The notes: generated by a model not told the origin, from the letters alone. A stretch of DNA of 64,000 bases from Symbiodinium sp. CCMP2592 (GCA_905221615.1 CAJNDT010003090.1:62001-126000), one strand, 5' to 3'. Shown: positions 1 to 9,833, numbered from the stretch's first letter. Numbers and translations: made by a program.

Positions 1-4
1 TTTC

Positions 5-705
5 GTGAAGCCGCTGCCTCGGCAGCCTTGCTGGACTCGCAGGCCAGGCCTTACGCTGCGCGTCTTCTCAGCAACCGTCCCACTTGCCGGAGTTCTCATT
101 GGAGTAGCCACTCTTCCGAACCATCCTCTTGCGCGTTGCGACCACCTCGCCGCATGCCCGCTCTCCGGCATCTTGCGGGCCAGGGCTGGGTCTTCTTTCG
201 AGCGTGCTGCTGCGTGGGTGTAAAAAAAACTACGGCAGCAGTCGCTTTCAACGGGCTTGTCAGGGACTTGAATGTCGGGTCATCACGTCGCTCGTTATAT
301 GTCAGTCTTCGTTATATAAATTGTATATACATTTTTTTGCAATGTGTAAAATATTCCAACGCACAGGAATAAGACGTGTCCGGGCCCGAATGAATGAGGA
401 GCTCTAATTTTCGATTGGGCCTTCTACTTTGTTTGAAACCGGTTCACTGCTAGCAATGGCCTGTAGGCCCCCTTACATGGTACGGTGGGCAACCTAGTTG
501 CCTACTTCTCAAGCCTTGCCACTATGGGATGGCGCCCAGCTCGACACCACGTTTGTCGCCACTGTTACAGCTGCTGGCGTTCCAGGCAAAGCTTTGGGCC
601 GTTCTGCCGGAACTGCCTTGCTCATTGCAAAACGAACCAAAAACGCACATACCCGAGCTGTGCCGGCCAACTGCTGCCGGCTCACTGTCATATCCTTTGA
701 GATGG
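5..705 (+). pseudogene. LINE C-terminal domain fragment
   Basis: This is the decayed C-terminal part of a dinoflagellate non-LTR retrotransposon polyprotein. In shifting frames it shows a LVRDLNV segment near 260, then LPLWDGAQLDTTFVATV at about 510-560 and ISFEMG near 690. The copies at 8.3-9.8 kb and 10.1-11.4 kb carry the same ordered blocks, LVRNLNI or PLWHGSQLAIDATIVS and LVVFGTEVGG. In this family the paired D and E positions in those blocks look like a restriction-like endonuclease; that function is inference. The domain is split by an AT-rich stretch at about 285-490, and the RRIEV-type segment expected before LPLW is missing. It is not an intact gene. Confidence 0.7.
285..490. other. 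AT-rich insertion inside LINE fragment
   Basis: A roughly 200-bp stretch, much richer in A+T than its surroundings (TATATAAATTGTATATAC near 315), separates two blocks that are contiguous in the other LINE copies. No coding potential, terminal repeat or clear target duplication was seen. It could be a small non-autonomous insertion or filler DNA from repair. Confidence 0.45.
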
Positions 706-1008
706 GCATGCCCGCCTTCTACGCGCTAGTCCAACATCCCGTTCTGCACCACTTGCACCGTCGGCTCCAGGATGGGGAGGCCGTCTTCGCGTTTTTCGAC
801 GACATGTACATCGCTCCTTACCAGAAAACGTCCGGGTGCTTTACAACGCCTTCGCCCCCGTGCGTTGGGCCCATGCGCATTTCCGGCTGCACGAGGAACC
901 AGCCAATATCGCCGACCTTGCAGTCGATTCCGAACCGCTTTCAGTTTTCCAGCCAGGGCTCATGAGTTTGCGGCGCCGGAACGCCAGGAGCAGCTTCTGC
1001 TTTCGCAC
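700..1008 (+). pseudogene. LINE reverse transcriptase fragment (palm)
   Basis: The translation shows MPAFYALVQHPVLHHL followed by VFAFFDDMYIA, matching the MPAL-xAxG and F/YxDD blocks of the RT in the third LINE copy (MPALFAFGLAPAL and FLDDIYV on the minus strand near 11.2 kb). The DD pair of the catalytic box is present. Similarity fades by about 960. The fragment directly follows the C-terminal domain of another copy, so the order is permuted relative to a normal element. It is cut on its right by the copia insertion. Confidence 0.7.
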
Positions 1009-1013
1009 AGGGC
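1009..1013. repeat. Target site duplication, left copy
   Basis: AGGGC immediately precedes the left LTR and is repeated at 6806-6810 immediately after the right LTR. A 5-bp duplication is the normal product of copia integrase. Confidence 0.9.
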
Positions 1014-1201
1014 TGTTGGTCACACCTCAATCAATGCACAGCTACACACAGCCTCGACGGAGCAAATGTTTTCACCCGGTCATTTGAGCCAAGGCATTGC
1101 CAAGGCAAGTCTGCAAAAGGCGTGTCTGATGCAATCACTCTAGAGAGACTCTGCGTGACATGCGAGGCACGTCCAGTGAGCAAGTTCTTAAACTGCCCAC
1201 A
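1014..1201 (-). repeat. 3' LTR of the copia element
   Basis: This 188-bp repeat starts TGTTGGTCACA and ends GCCCACA on the + strand, with TG...CA ends in either orientation. It aligns without gaps to 6618-6805. The five differences are all substitutions (97.3% identity by hand count). The + strand just inside the repeat (from 1202) gives a short G-rich run (GGGGGCG) on the element strand. This may be the polypurine tract, though it is weak. Confidence 0.95.
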
Positions 1202-1618
1202 CAACGCCCCCATGCCGAGCATGGCTCCACGGGAAAATGGCATCAATGTGCACAGACTTGTGTGCTGACTGCAAAGAATGCCAAAGTCTGCAAGCAGAAA
1301 ATGGAATCAGAGTGCACAGCAGTGTGTACTGATTGCCGAGAGTGCCAAAATCTGCAAGCACTGTGTGCTGTACAGTAGTGTTCATGGCATGCGGCCGGTA
1401 CGTTGGTTGCTGCTCAGAACTGGTTTCGCAGAGCGAGTCAGCAGCCAAGAAAACTTGCAAGGTTCGTACAACTGGAAATCAAGAAATCAAAAGATCAACC
1501 GTGAAATCATGCGGAAAATCAAGCAATACATGCGCATCATTTTTCAAAATTCAACCAACGGCCAACACTCGTTCAAAGTCATGCTCAACCATGCTGAGAC
1601 GAGCAAAGCATGTCAATC
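1202..1618. other. Copia 3' untranslated region
   Basis: Sequence between the last recognisable pol residues and the 3' LTR. Apart from the 64-bp tandem pair it contains no recognisable coding region. Confidence 0.6.
1233..1360. repeat. Two tandem 64-bp repeats inside copia
   Basis: Units 1233-1296 and 1297-1360 both begin GAAAATGG and end TCTGCAAGCA. They lie between the end of pol and the 3' LTR, in the untranslated part of the element. The two units have diverged at roughly a dozen positions. Confidence 0.85.
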
Positions 1619-2364
1619 TCAACCATGCGGGTAAACTCCCAAGAGCCGTGAAAAATGCTGGAACTTGTTCTTCTCCAATGCTTTCGTCATGACATCAGCA
1701 AGGTTATCGTCGTTGCTGGTTTTGTTGATGTTGTTGTCGGGATCCATGCTCACATCATGCAACCATAACAAAGGCACACCTTGCGTTCGCTTCATGTACT
1801 TGAGGAGCCCGTATGCGTCATCGATTGCTGCAATTCCTGTTGCTGAATCGGTCATGATGTCTAATGGAACTCGGTATCCCAGCAAAAACTCGAAAAGATC
1901 TTGTGCATAAATCCCGTGGCGCTTGAGACCTTCAGCCTGCCTTCAGCCATGGCCGTCACTTCAGCATCTGGTGCCGACAATGCGGTAGCACCTTGACGAT
2001 GCGATCGCCAAGCAAATGTCGCGCGAGTGCCGTGCGACCCAACAAGTTGCAAAACAGCTCCTGATGTCGATCGCCTGGTATCGGGATCCGTCGCCCAGTC
2101 AGAATCGACCCACAATACTAGCTTCAGAGTGCGTTGCGGCACATCAACAGGATTGAGAACCAATCTAAGTGCGGGGGACCTAGTCGCCGCCAAATACCCC
2201 ATCAAACGATGCAATGCAGCATCCTGTCTTCTTGTCCATTTTGTGGTGTACCGACCCAACCACCCGACAGCAAATGAGATCTCAGGACGACTGTTCCTCG
2301 CTACCCACAATCCAACCCCTACGTAGGAACCGCAATTTGATGCAAACTGACCTGTCTCGCTCAT
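1619..2364 (-). pseudogene. Copia RNase H domain (broken)
   Basis: The first segment, 2364-1861, carries LVLWVDSDWATDPDTRRST followed by ATALSAPDAEVTAMAEG. These are the copia RNase H blocks around the catalytic aspartates and the glutamate or aspartate of the S-A-E-A type motif. After a frame change near 1890, the second segment (1885-1619) continues with TDSATGIAAI, GLLKYMKRTQGVP and NLADVMTKALEKNKF, the usual C-terminal end of copia pol. The frame shift between the parts prevents expression as one protein. Confidence 0.85.
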
Positions 2365-3350
2365 GTTTGAATATCATTGGCTGCGAGCTTCACAGCCGGA
2401 GTGTCGTATCGTGGAAGTCTGTATGCACCAATCTCATCCATGTACTTTCTCGTGAGGGTGTCGATGTACGCATCCTGCTTCACTAGAAATGTGGCAACAT
2501 CCGCATGGTCGTGCGATAAGATGTCCTCGGAGCCTACAAATCGGCTGACAGGTTGAGGCGGGTCCGCGAAATCGAAACATTCGAAAATCTCAGCCCATGC
2601 ATGTGGTAACACGGGTTTGTGTCCCGCCAGCTTGAAATCATCGACGAAACGGCCCATGCCCACAATGTGCCCGTTAAATTCCTTCTTGAAAAACGGGCGC
2701 TCAATGTCACGAGCTTGCAGCCAATGCTAACGCAACAACCGGTCGTCAGCATGATCTTCCCAATCGCTGTTTGAACGTGTGAGCCCATAGATGGCCATGT
2801 ACAACAAGTGCACAGGACAGCGCATCTCCAGTTCGGATTGTGTGCGAAACTCTTTTGGTAAACAAATCACCTTCGGACGACATTTGAGTCGAGCTTGCAA
2901 ATAGGCACCATCATGCACCATCAGCATCAGCAGTTTGACAATCGCCGTCAGGCTGCAAACCGGCATAGCAATCTAGCGCCCGTGATCCTTCAAGCGTGAT
3001 GGGTCGACCGTGCAATTGGTCTTCCCCCACAAGTGTCGCGAACGTTGTCCCCGAGTGCGACTATGCGAGCTTTGAATCGGTGCTGGGATTGATCGAGTTC
3101 GTAATGCTTGATCCCCAAGATGAGGTTTGCCTGCACGTACTCCACATCAGGGCCGTACTTGGCCACAGCGGTTTCCCAAGTCCGCTTCGACGCGTGGTTT
3201 GCCGCCTCTTTGCGGATAGCTTCACGCGCAGCGTTTGTGTCCCACTCTGGATCTCTTCGTTTGACGATCTTGGTGACGCAAGCGAACATCTTCCCCAGCT
3301 CAGTTGTCAGCTTGTCCAGCTCCTGTTCAAACCTAAGTGCTGCAGGCGTT
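2361..3350 (-). pseudogene. Copia reverse transcriptase (broken)
   Basis: The N-terminal end is seen near 3050-3020 (HRFKARIVALGDNV). After a frame change comes DGAYLQARL with CLPKEF, then YGLTRSNSDWEDH near 2790. A TAG at 2727-2729 interrupts the same frame, which resumes with GMGRFVDDFKLAGHKP. The VDD here is the catalytic box. A further frame change leads into the RNase H domain. The order and motifs are typical of copia. The stop plus frame shifts make it non-functional. Confidence 0.85.
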
Positions 3351-3461
3351 GTGAGAACCGTCCCACCACGAACAATTGTGCTGAGCTTAGATCGATCGCT
3401 TTCAAACGTCCCCGTGGAGGAAATAGCTGCATTGTCGCGATCATTGGTTGGTTGCTGCGAT

Positions 3462-3672
3462 CTCTCCGAATCAGCGTCCGAACTGTGTATGCCGTCTGAC
3501 CGTAACTCCGTGCTGGTCCGATTGTGGCTGCTGGAAGCCGGCCTGGATCGCTCCGAATCCGCATCTGATGGGTGTGATCCAACCTGGGATGGAGATGAAC
3601 TTGAGACGGGATTCTGCGCAACAGCTGGGCTTTGAGAAGCGCGCTCCGAGTCCGCATCCGATGGATGCGACC
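3462..3672 (-). repeat. Repeated SDADSER linker between integrase and RT
   Basis: In the frame leading into RT, three related peptides occur about 29-31 residues apart: HPSDADSERASQ, HPSDADSERSRP and HSSDADSERSQQ. At DNA level the units near 3643, 3549 and 3462 share CTCCGA-TC-GC-TC. The serine-rich repeats fill the linker between the integrase C-terminus and RT, where copia elements are usually variable. Confidence 0.75.
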
Positions 3673-3699
3673 CGCGGTGGGACCGAGATCGCCCGGACG

Positions 3700-4595
3700 A
3701 AGATGTAAGATCGGCGGCAACCCGGTTTGACAGCGGAGTTGATGGCGCTAAGTCGGGGCGAGGCGGCACTAGGCCACTCACTATCCATGCTGTCATCGAA
3801 ATAAGGGCCATAATTGTGTTCGGGAGGCATTTGTGCATCAGCGAACAAGTCCCCTCGCCAGCGCGGCCTGCGTGGCGAGGCATCCGTATGGCAACGTCCA
3901 TCGCCTTCATCGTCAGGCGGTGGGCCCATGTCATCATCATCGTGTGCGTCATGCGATGTCGAAAACCTGGAGCTTGACGAATCCATGGAGGAGTCGATGA
4001 CGCCCCCATCACGGCTGCGTGGAGTGCTTGGGGAATAGTCCATGCTCGTCTCGGGCGAGTCCGGAGGGGGCTGAACGTCAAGGAACGCATGACCACCACA
4101 TCGAGCGCGAAGGCAGCCGGGACCATCCACATGCCGACGACGACCACCGCCAAACAAACATCCACGGCAGTGGATGTCCGCATCAGTGGCCCACAAGCCG
4201 CAAAGCACACATCGGTCGTCATCTCCAGCAACGGGCGTTGGTTGCAACACCTCCGGCTCGAACCAACGTTGGGCCCAGTATGCCGCATCAGGGTTGTCCA
4301 TGCCCAGCTCGTGAAATGGCCAGCGCACCTGAGGGGAGAAGCGCACATCACGTGTGTGCACAATCCGGGCCTCGCCCGTCGTCTCGACGTAATGTTCGAA
4401 ATCCAGGACGTAGTATGACTGCAAGCGGCTATACCCCAACACCACACCAAGCCGTCCACGAGATGCAAACTTCTCATGTTCCTCTGACAGGTAGTAGCAC
4501 GCAGAGCCGAATGGACACAACTTGCTTAAATCGATTGAAGCGCATCTGGTAGGGTGAGTCAGCACCATCTGCACCCGGGCTGCGCGCATACACAA
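3700..4595 (-). pseudogene. Copia integrase C-terminal region
   Basis: The frame starting at 4595 reads PFGSACYYL, RGRLGVVLGYSRL, YYVLDFEHYV and IVHTRDVRF in order. This is the copia integrase tail, where the pattern F-G-C, G-x-F-L-G-Y, Y-x-V-D and R-D-V-x-F is conserved. It runs on into a low-complexity acidic and proline-rich stretch. Its frame differs from that of the catalytic core, so a frame shift lies near 4530. Confidence 0.8.
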
Positions 4596-5114
4596 AGAGG
4601 AAGGTCATGAGACAGAACGTCCAGAAAGCATACGGGACTCCAGACGCAACAAAAAGGCAAGCCATGCCTTCCGCAACTGTGTGGTGGAATCGCTCAGCAC
4701 GGGAATTTGTCTGAGGTCGACGTGGCAAGGAACGCTCGTGTCTGATTTTCCGTTCCTTGAGTTTGGCGGCGAACTCGCCCTGGAACTCGCCACCATTGTC
4801 CGTCCGGACTGAAGACACTGACTGGTTCCCATACATGTCGTCGAAAGCGGCAGCGGCTTCGGAAGCCTGCTTGGTGCGCAAAGCACGTGCTGCCGGGTAC
4901 CCCGTTGCATCATCATGGACGTAATCATGGCATACACCTCGTCATTGATGCTGGGGCGTGTGGGGCCGACAAGATCACAGTGAATTCGTTCCCCGTGAAC
5001 TCGAGCTGTGTGCTTGTCATCTTCGACAGCTTGCTTTTTGCGAGCCGCTGGAGCTCGACACATTTTTGCTGGCAAGCACACTTCGCAGGTGGGGTCCTTT
5101 GGGTAGTGAGCCAA
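4474..5114 (-). pseudogene. Copia integrase catalytic core (broken)
   Basis: The zinc-binding end shows CEVCLPAKM near 5085. GERIHCDLVGPT follows, with the first catalytic D. After a frame change near 4930 comes RTDNGGEFQGEF with the second D, then PRRPQTNSRAERFHHTV with the catalytic E. These give the D,D35E triad of copia integrases. All three catalytic positions are retained even though the reading frame is broken. Confidence 0.9.
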
Positions 5115-5725
5115 GCAATGTTGATCCGCGTCAAGCAGAACTCCCGAAACATGTGAGCGAAGAAATCGTTCAAGTCTGCGTCGCTTGCAGCCTCACTCAA
5201 GCTTGCTGGACCAGCATCGACTGCGCTCAATAGAAACGGGACGCGATTGACCATGGTGAGCGGCACCTCGCTGGAAACACCGTCGCGCCAGAAATTTGGC
5301 TGCTCAGACCATGCGGGCCAGTATAAATGATACCCCAGCTCGGCGCAAGTTTCGCCCATCGACGCCATGTTGATTTTAGAGTCCGGCATCACCATAGCCG
5401 AGCGATGCCCGAGATGCGGAACCATGGCATCCACCATACTAGTAGCTGTTGGCCGAGCCGTGCCAGCGCCTGTGTCGATATCGCAGTCTGCACTTTGCAT
5501 TGTCTCCCAAACGGCATCGTCGGCATTGTCGCCCATGATGCAGAACTGGCTGGCTCCGGAATCCAGAGCCCATGCCGCACCTGCAAACTGTTGAAGATCG
5601 TCAGGCTTGACATCGGCAAGCCACGCGGAGCCACCGAAACATTTGGTGAGAAACTCCGAAAACGCTTTGGTGAGGACATTTGCCGGAACTGCAGGCCCAG
5701 GCCGAGCGCCCATGGACGCTGCCCC
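4925..5725 (-). pseudogene. Copia protease and pre-integrase region
   Basis: The frame contains AWALDSGASQFCIMGD, where DSGA is the active site of retroviral-type aspartic proteases. About 150 residues later INIAWLTTQ leads into the pre-integrase zinc region. The frame is the same as that of the gag zinc knuckle upstream, separated only by the TAG at 5726-5728. It shifts before the integrase core. Confidence 0.85.
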
Positions 5726-6587
5726 CTAACCAGGCGGCGCAGATGCCCCACCGTTTGACGAAGAGGCATTTATCTTCGCCGCGAAGTCCGGTCTGTACGT
5801 GGAACTCTTTGGATTCAACCAGCACTTTTGTGCTGTGTGTTCGGGCTTGTGACAATGATCACACGGCTTGTCATTGCCTTTCTTGTTCTTGCTCTTGCCT
5901 TTGCCTCCCTGTGATTTGCCGCCCGCTGCCGTGGCAGCAGCGACCTTGGCCGCAGCAGCCTTTTTCTGTGCTTTTCGCGTCTCAATCTCCTCAGAGTGAT
6001 GTGCAACCAAACCGTTGATGGCATATATCAAGGCGTCTAGATCCACAGAATTGCTGGCATTGAAAACGGCAAAAGTGGCATCCATTTTCTTTGATATCCT
6101 GGAGCTTGCGCTTCAGAAGCGCAATGCCCCCAGCATTGGTGAGCTTATGCTAGCCGGAACCCATTTGGTGGCGATGCAACGAAAAAGATGCCATGTAGCT
6201 GTCAAGCTCCGACAATCCAGAACAACTGAGCTCTTGAATCTTGGTGTTAGCCTCCGTGGCTAAATGTGTTGACTCATGCAAACGCCGCTGGTCAACCATG
6301 CGGACAGCTTGACGACCACAACCAAACTGTGCACGTGATTGTATAAGCTTGAGAATCTCTGGTCCTTTCTTTCCTTTGTTCACGTCTACGGACAAGTTTG
6401 ACGCCAAATCGCCAAAAGAAGCAGATTCATCATCAAGCTCTCTGATATAAGCCATGGCAGCAACTGGGTCCGGTGCTACACGCAAGATTTGACTCTTCAA
6501 ACTGAAGCGCCAGCCCTCATAATCAGAACCAGTTTCTGGCAGATCTTTAATGTAGATGCGCCCTGACGTCGCATCGTCTGTCGCCAT
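5726..6587 (-). pseudogene. Copia gag with CCHC zinc knuckle
   Basis: The gag frame starts at ATG 6587, about 30 nt inside the 5' LTR boundary, and reads to 6150. It includes GSDYEGWRFSLKSQIL, typical of copia gag. After a frame shift the segment 6085-5726 has a lysine, alanine and glycine-rich stretch followed by CDHCHKPEHTAQKC, a perfect C-x2-C-x4-H-x4-C knuckle for RNA binding. The segment ends at TAG 5726-5728, in frame with the protease. Confidence 0.85.
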
Positions 6588-6617
6588 GGCACCTTCGAGC
6601 TACGGCTGATAACCCTG

Positions 6618-6805
6618 TGTTGGTCACAGCTCAATCAATGCACAGCTACACACAGCTTCGACGGAGCAAATGTTTTCACCCGGTCACTTGAGCCAAGGCA
6701 TTGCCAAGGCAAGTCTGCAAAAGGCGTGTCTGATGCAATCACTCTAGAGAGACTCTGCGTGACATGCGAGGCACGTTCAGTGAGCAAGTACTTAAACTGC
6801 CCACA
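6618..6805 (-). repeat. 5' LTR of the copia element
   Basis: Gap-free match to 1014-1201 with five substitutions. On the element strand the sequence just inside it begins CAGGGTTATCAGCC. This loosely resembles the initiator-methionine tRNA primer site of copia elements (TGGTATCAGAGC); the primer assignment is weak. Confidence 0.95.
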
Positions 6806-6810
6806 AGGGC
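6806..6810. repeat. Target site duplication, right copy
   Basis: AGGGC directly after the right LTR, identical to 1009-1013. Confidence 0.9.
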
Positions 6811-7013
6811 TCTGGCATAAGCACTAGCTTCCGCGAGTGCTGCACCTTCGACTTCCGAGCTACTGGTCTTTGGCTTCGGCAAAGGGGGACTAGCCTGCGA
6901 ACCACGGTCGTAGTAAACCCTAAGTATAACACCGTCACTCGTGCCTTCATGGCAGCAAGAGCCGATGGTGCATCGCCCGCCACTTATGAAGCGTCAAACG
7001 CGGCCGGTGCATT

Positions 7014-7334
7014 GCAGTGCGGTTATTGTGGCAGGCTTACAGATGCCATCCGCACAGACCAAGGGAGGCCAGAGCAGCCTTGAGTGTGTCAGACAGTGAG
7101 CCGTGCAGTGGGCCGTGCCGCGAGGCACTGTGACAGAGAGCGTGCATCATGCACCAAAGGACGTGTGCTTCCTGCAGTATGGTTACTGTGGCAGGCTTAC
7201 ACATGCCAACATGAATCGAAAGGAAACCTTTCATCTTGTTTTCCGAGTGTGCCAGACAGTGGGGGCCGTGCAGTGGGCCGTGCCGCGAGGCACTGACAGA
7301 GAGCGTGCATCATACACCAACGGACGTGCTTCCT
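7014..7334. repeat. Tandem pair of about 160-bp repeats
   Basis: Unit 1 (7014-7173) and unit 2 (7174-7334) both begin GCAGT-TGGTTA/GCGGTTA followed by TTGTGGCAGGCTTACA. They share GTGCAGTGGGCCGTGCCGCG and end ACGTG-CTTCCT. A third unit starts at 7335 but stops after about 15 bp. The middle of each unit is divergent. No coding function is evident. Confidence 0.85.
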
Positions 7335-7420
7335 GCAGTATGGTTATGCGACACCACAGCCACTGAAGTCGCATCCTTCATACGAATGACACCCGTCATG
7401 CCAGAACTCCTACAGTTTCA

Positions 7421-8270
7421 GTGCTTTCTGCCTCGACAACGACACCGACGGCAGCCGCTGTCCTCGCCCAGGCCCACTTGCGGCATGCCGGCTTCGACCC
7501 CCGATTGGGCTACTGTCGCCGCCGGCCCCTGCTTCCACCTCCCGCAGTCGACCCGAGGAAGCGGCCGGGCCGCGTCCTTCACAAGCTGGCAACTACGTGC
7601 CACACCCCGTGTGATGAGCGTGCGTATGAGACGCATGTTGCTCACTTCCCTCCTGTGCAAGCTGCTCTCACAAGGGGTGTTTTTTCCCGGCCGTGTTTGC
7701 GACGCCGTGATGACGACGTCACCATCCCCACGCCCAGTTCCGCGTGCTACTGCTGCGGCATGCTGCGGCGCTTGCAGGTGCCATTGCATCTTACGCCGCG
7801 CAGGTGCAGCTGCCACGGACTGCTGTAGACCCGCACGGCAGCCACCATGCCGCGTGCGCCACCTCTGGCGTCCTGTCCACGCATGCCTTGCCGCTGGAGC
7901 ACGCCGTCGCGCGTGCGTGTGCCGAGCCGATGAGCGGCACATCGAGCGGCCTGCAGCTATTTAGCATGGATCCCAATTCGCAGCCGATGCCTCAGTTGCT
8001 TCCCCGCTCGCACGTCAAGGCGAGGCACACCCACGTGCCGAACTCGGCCACGCCCGACGCTGATGCTGTCTTGTCGTCGTCGGGATTGAGGTCGGTGCAT
8101 GGCCGTTTTGGTGGCGAGGCCGTGCAGCTCTTGCTCTTTCTTGCGCGCCGCAGGGCCGCTGGGGTCCTGCAGCTGTTGCGGCCCTCCTGGCTGTCGAGGC
8201 CCAGCGCACAACCTGCACGAGCTCCTTGCCAACGCACGCTGCGCGGCTCCCGACCCGCGGGCAGGTGTTG
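7421..8270 (+). pseudogene. LINE C-terminal domain, degenerate copy
   Basis: Blocks in order are DERAYETHVAHF and RRDDDVTIPTPSSA, then after a frame shift HHAACATSGVLSTHALPLEHAVAR near 7850-7920, and GRFGGEAVQLLLFLARRRAAGV near 8100-8170. Each has a counterpart in the next copy (QRAFETHLSQL, NDVTIPSAHFR, HRAACATSGVLSMPALPLEHAVAR, EVGG). The segment that carries PLWHGSQLAIDATIVS in other copies is scrambled. The cysteine and histidine pattern CSCHGLL...HHAAC resembles a zinc-finger just before the endonuclease-like part. Confidence 0.7.
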
Positions 8271-8329
8271 TGCTCACACCGGTTCGCACACGGGAACCGC
8301 TCGACGCCGTCGGACCGGGAAAGCTGGGG

Positions 8330-9833
8330 TCTTGGGCACACTTATCGACCCTTGCGCGGACTCGCTTGCACGAGGGCAGTACCCGGATCTGGAACGCCGC
8401 CGGCGAGGAGCCGCCACACATCGCCGACCTCGCCGTCGGCGGTAGTGAGCTTATCTGGGTTGGCAACTGGTGCCTCCCCCGGATTGCCAGGGACTCAACG
8501 TGCTGGGCTCCCCCCTATAGGGCCACGAAGACTTCGTCGCGCGCCAGCTGCGGCGCAAGCGCGAGGAGCAGGACAATTGGTTTTGGTTCGCATCCCCTCG
8601 CTGGACGACCTGCAGGCTTCATGGCTCCTCCTCCAGTGCTGCGCAGCACCACACGCGAACTATTTGCTGCGCATCCTGCCGCCGCACCTTACTGAGACCT
8701 ACCGCAGAAGCGCATGATGCCTCCATCGCCCGCTGCTTCGCTGCACTGCTCGAACAAGGTCAGGCGCCCTTACCACCCACCGGCCTCCGTGCTGCCCAGC
8801 TCCCCCAACGGTTTGGCCGGCTAGGCCTCCGCTTTGCCCGCACAGACAGCAGTGCCGCGCACTGGGCCTCATGGCAAGACACGCTGCCTGTCATCCGGGC
8901 GCGAGCACCCGCAGCTGCGGCGCGCCTGCTTGACGCCTTGCGCGGTGACGCTGCTGCGGCGCAGTCGGGGTGGCTTGGCGCCTTGAGGATCCCAGTCGGG
9001 GGCCTCGAAGCCGGTCCGGCGCAAGAGCGTTTGCGCTGCTGCCGGAACCCCCGCATGCTGGCGAAGACTCTGGCCCGTGGCCGTTCAAAGGCTGGCAGCG
9101 ACTAGCCGCCCGTGCGTGCGACCAGCGCGCGTTCGAGACGCACCTTTCTCAACTCACTCCCGCGTCCCGTGCGCTGCTCTCGCAAGCAGGGCCTTTCGCA
9201 GCCCGTTCCCTCACGCACAATGATGTCACGATCCCCAGCGCCCACTTCCGCGTCCTCCTGCTGCTCGCGCCGCGCAGATGTGCCTGCCACGGTCACCTCG
9301 ACGAGCTGGGTGATCATCGTGCCGCGTGCGCCACTTCCGGGGTGCTGTCGATGCCCGCGCTGCCTCTTGAGCACGCAGTCGCCCGCCACGTCCGGTTGGC
9401 AGCCAATGGCTTCCCCTTGTGGCACGGGTCACAGCTTGCCATTGATGCCACGATCGTGTCTCCCCTGACGCGGCGAGGCGACGCCCACCCCCGCGCTGAC
9501 ACCGAACCTGGCAGCGCCGTCAGTGCCGCCGCTAGACGCAAGCGCCACGGCACCTACCCAGAGCTCGGCCGCGCCCGGAGGTGCCGCCTCGTCGTCTTTG
9601 GCACTGAAGTTGGCGGGAGCGGTGCAGTTCCTGCGCCTCCTGGCGCGGCATCGGCCGTTGCCGTGCCCAGACCGCTACGCCCTGCCGCTATCACGGCCTG
9701 GGTCGCGCGATGGTCCGGCCTTCAAGCCGTCGCCGCGCAGCGCGCTTTCGCAGCCTCCCTGCTCGAGTTGCCCCCTTCCGCCGATTTGGGGGACGGACCG
9801 GGGCCTGAGCTGCATGAGCCGCCCGCGGCCTGA
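8330..9833 (+). pseudogene. 5'-truncated LINE: RT thumb to C-terminus
   Basis: The copy starts abruptly in the RT thumb with TRLHEGSTRIWNAAGEEPP. It continues with VRIPSLDDLQASWLLLQCC and PHANYLLRILPPHL near 8590-8690, then GLRFARTDSSAAHWASW and VGGLEAGPAQERL near 8820-9030. The C-terminal domain follows at 8970-9833: QRAFETHLSQL, RRCACHGHLDELGDH, LPLWHG-type GFPLWHGSQLAIDATIVS, TYPELGRARRCRLVVFGTEVGG and a stop at about 9833. The last 280 residues are in one open frame (8970-9833), making this the best-preserved part of the family here. Elsewhere frames shift. It directly abuts the C-terminus of another copy. Confidence 0.75.

Larger units (their letters stand above)
1014..6805 (-). mobile_element. 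Ty1/copia LTR retrotransposon, full length but degenerate
   Basis: The 5792-bp element lies in reverse orientation between two 188-bp LTRs, with AGGGC duplicated on both sides. Reading leftwards from 6587, the domain order is gag with a zinc knuckle, aspartic protease, integrase, reverse transcriptase and RNase H. Integrase before RT defines Ty1/copia rather than Ty3/gypsy. The coding region needs about eight frame changes and crosses two in-frame TAG codons (5726-5728 and 2727-2729), so this copy cannot encode a full polyprotein as written. The LTRs differ by only five substitutions. The element landed in or beside the LINE reverse transcriptase fragment that ends near 1008. Confidence 0.95.

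Noticed and set aside
2990..4477. A 495-residue minus-strand frame as a single gene
   Set aside because: It joins an out-of-frame stretch of integrase and linker with the true RT start. Only its C-terminal part is in the copia frame.
6604..6617. A confident tRNA primer-binding site
   Set aside because: Only GGTTATCAG-type similarity to the initiator tRNA complement is present, with an extra base and a poor 3' part. Mentioned only as a weak possibility.
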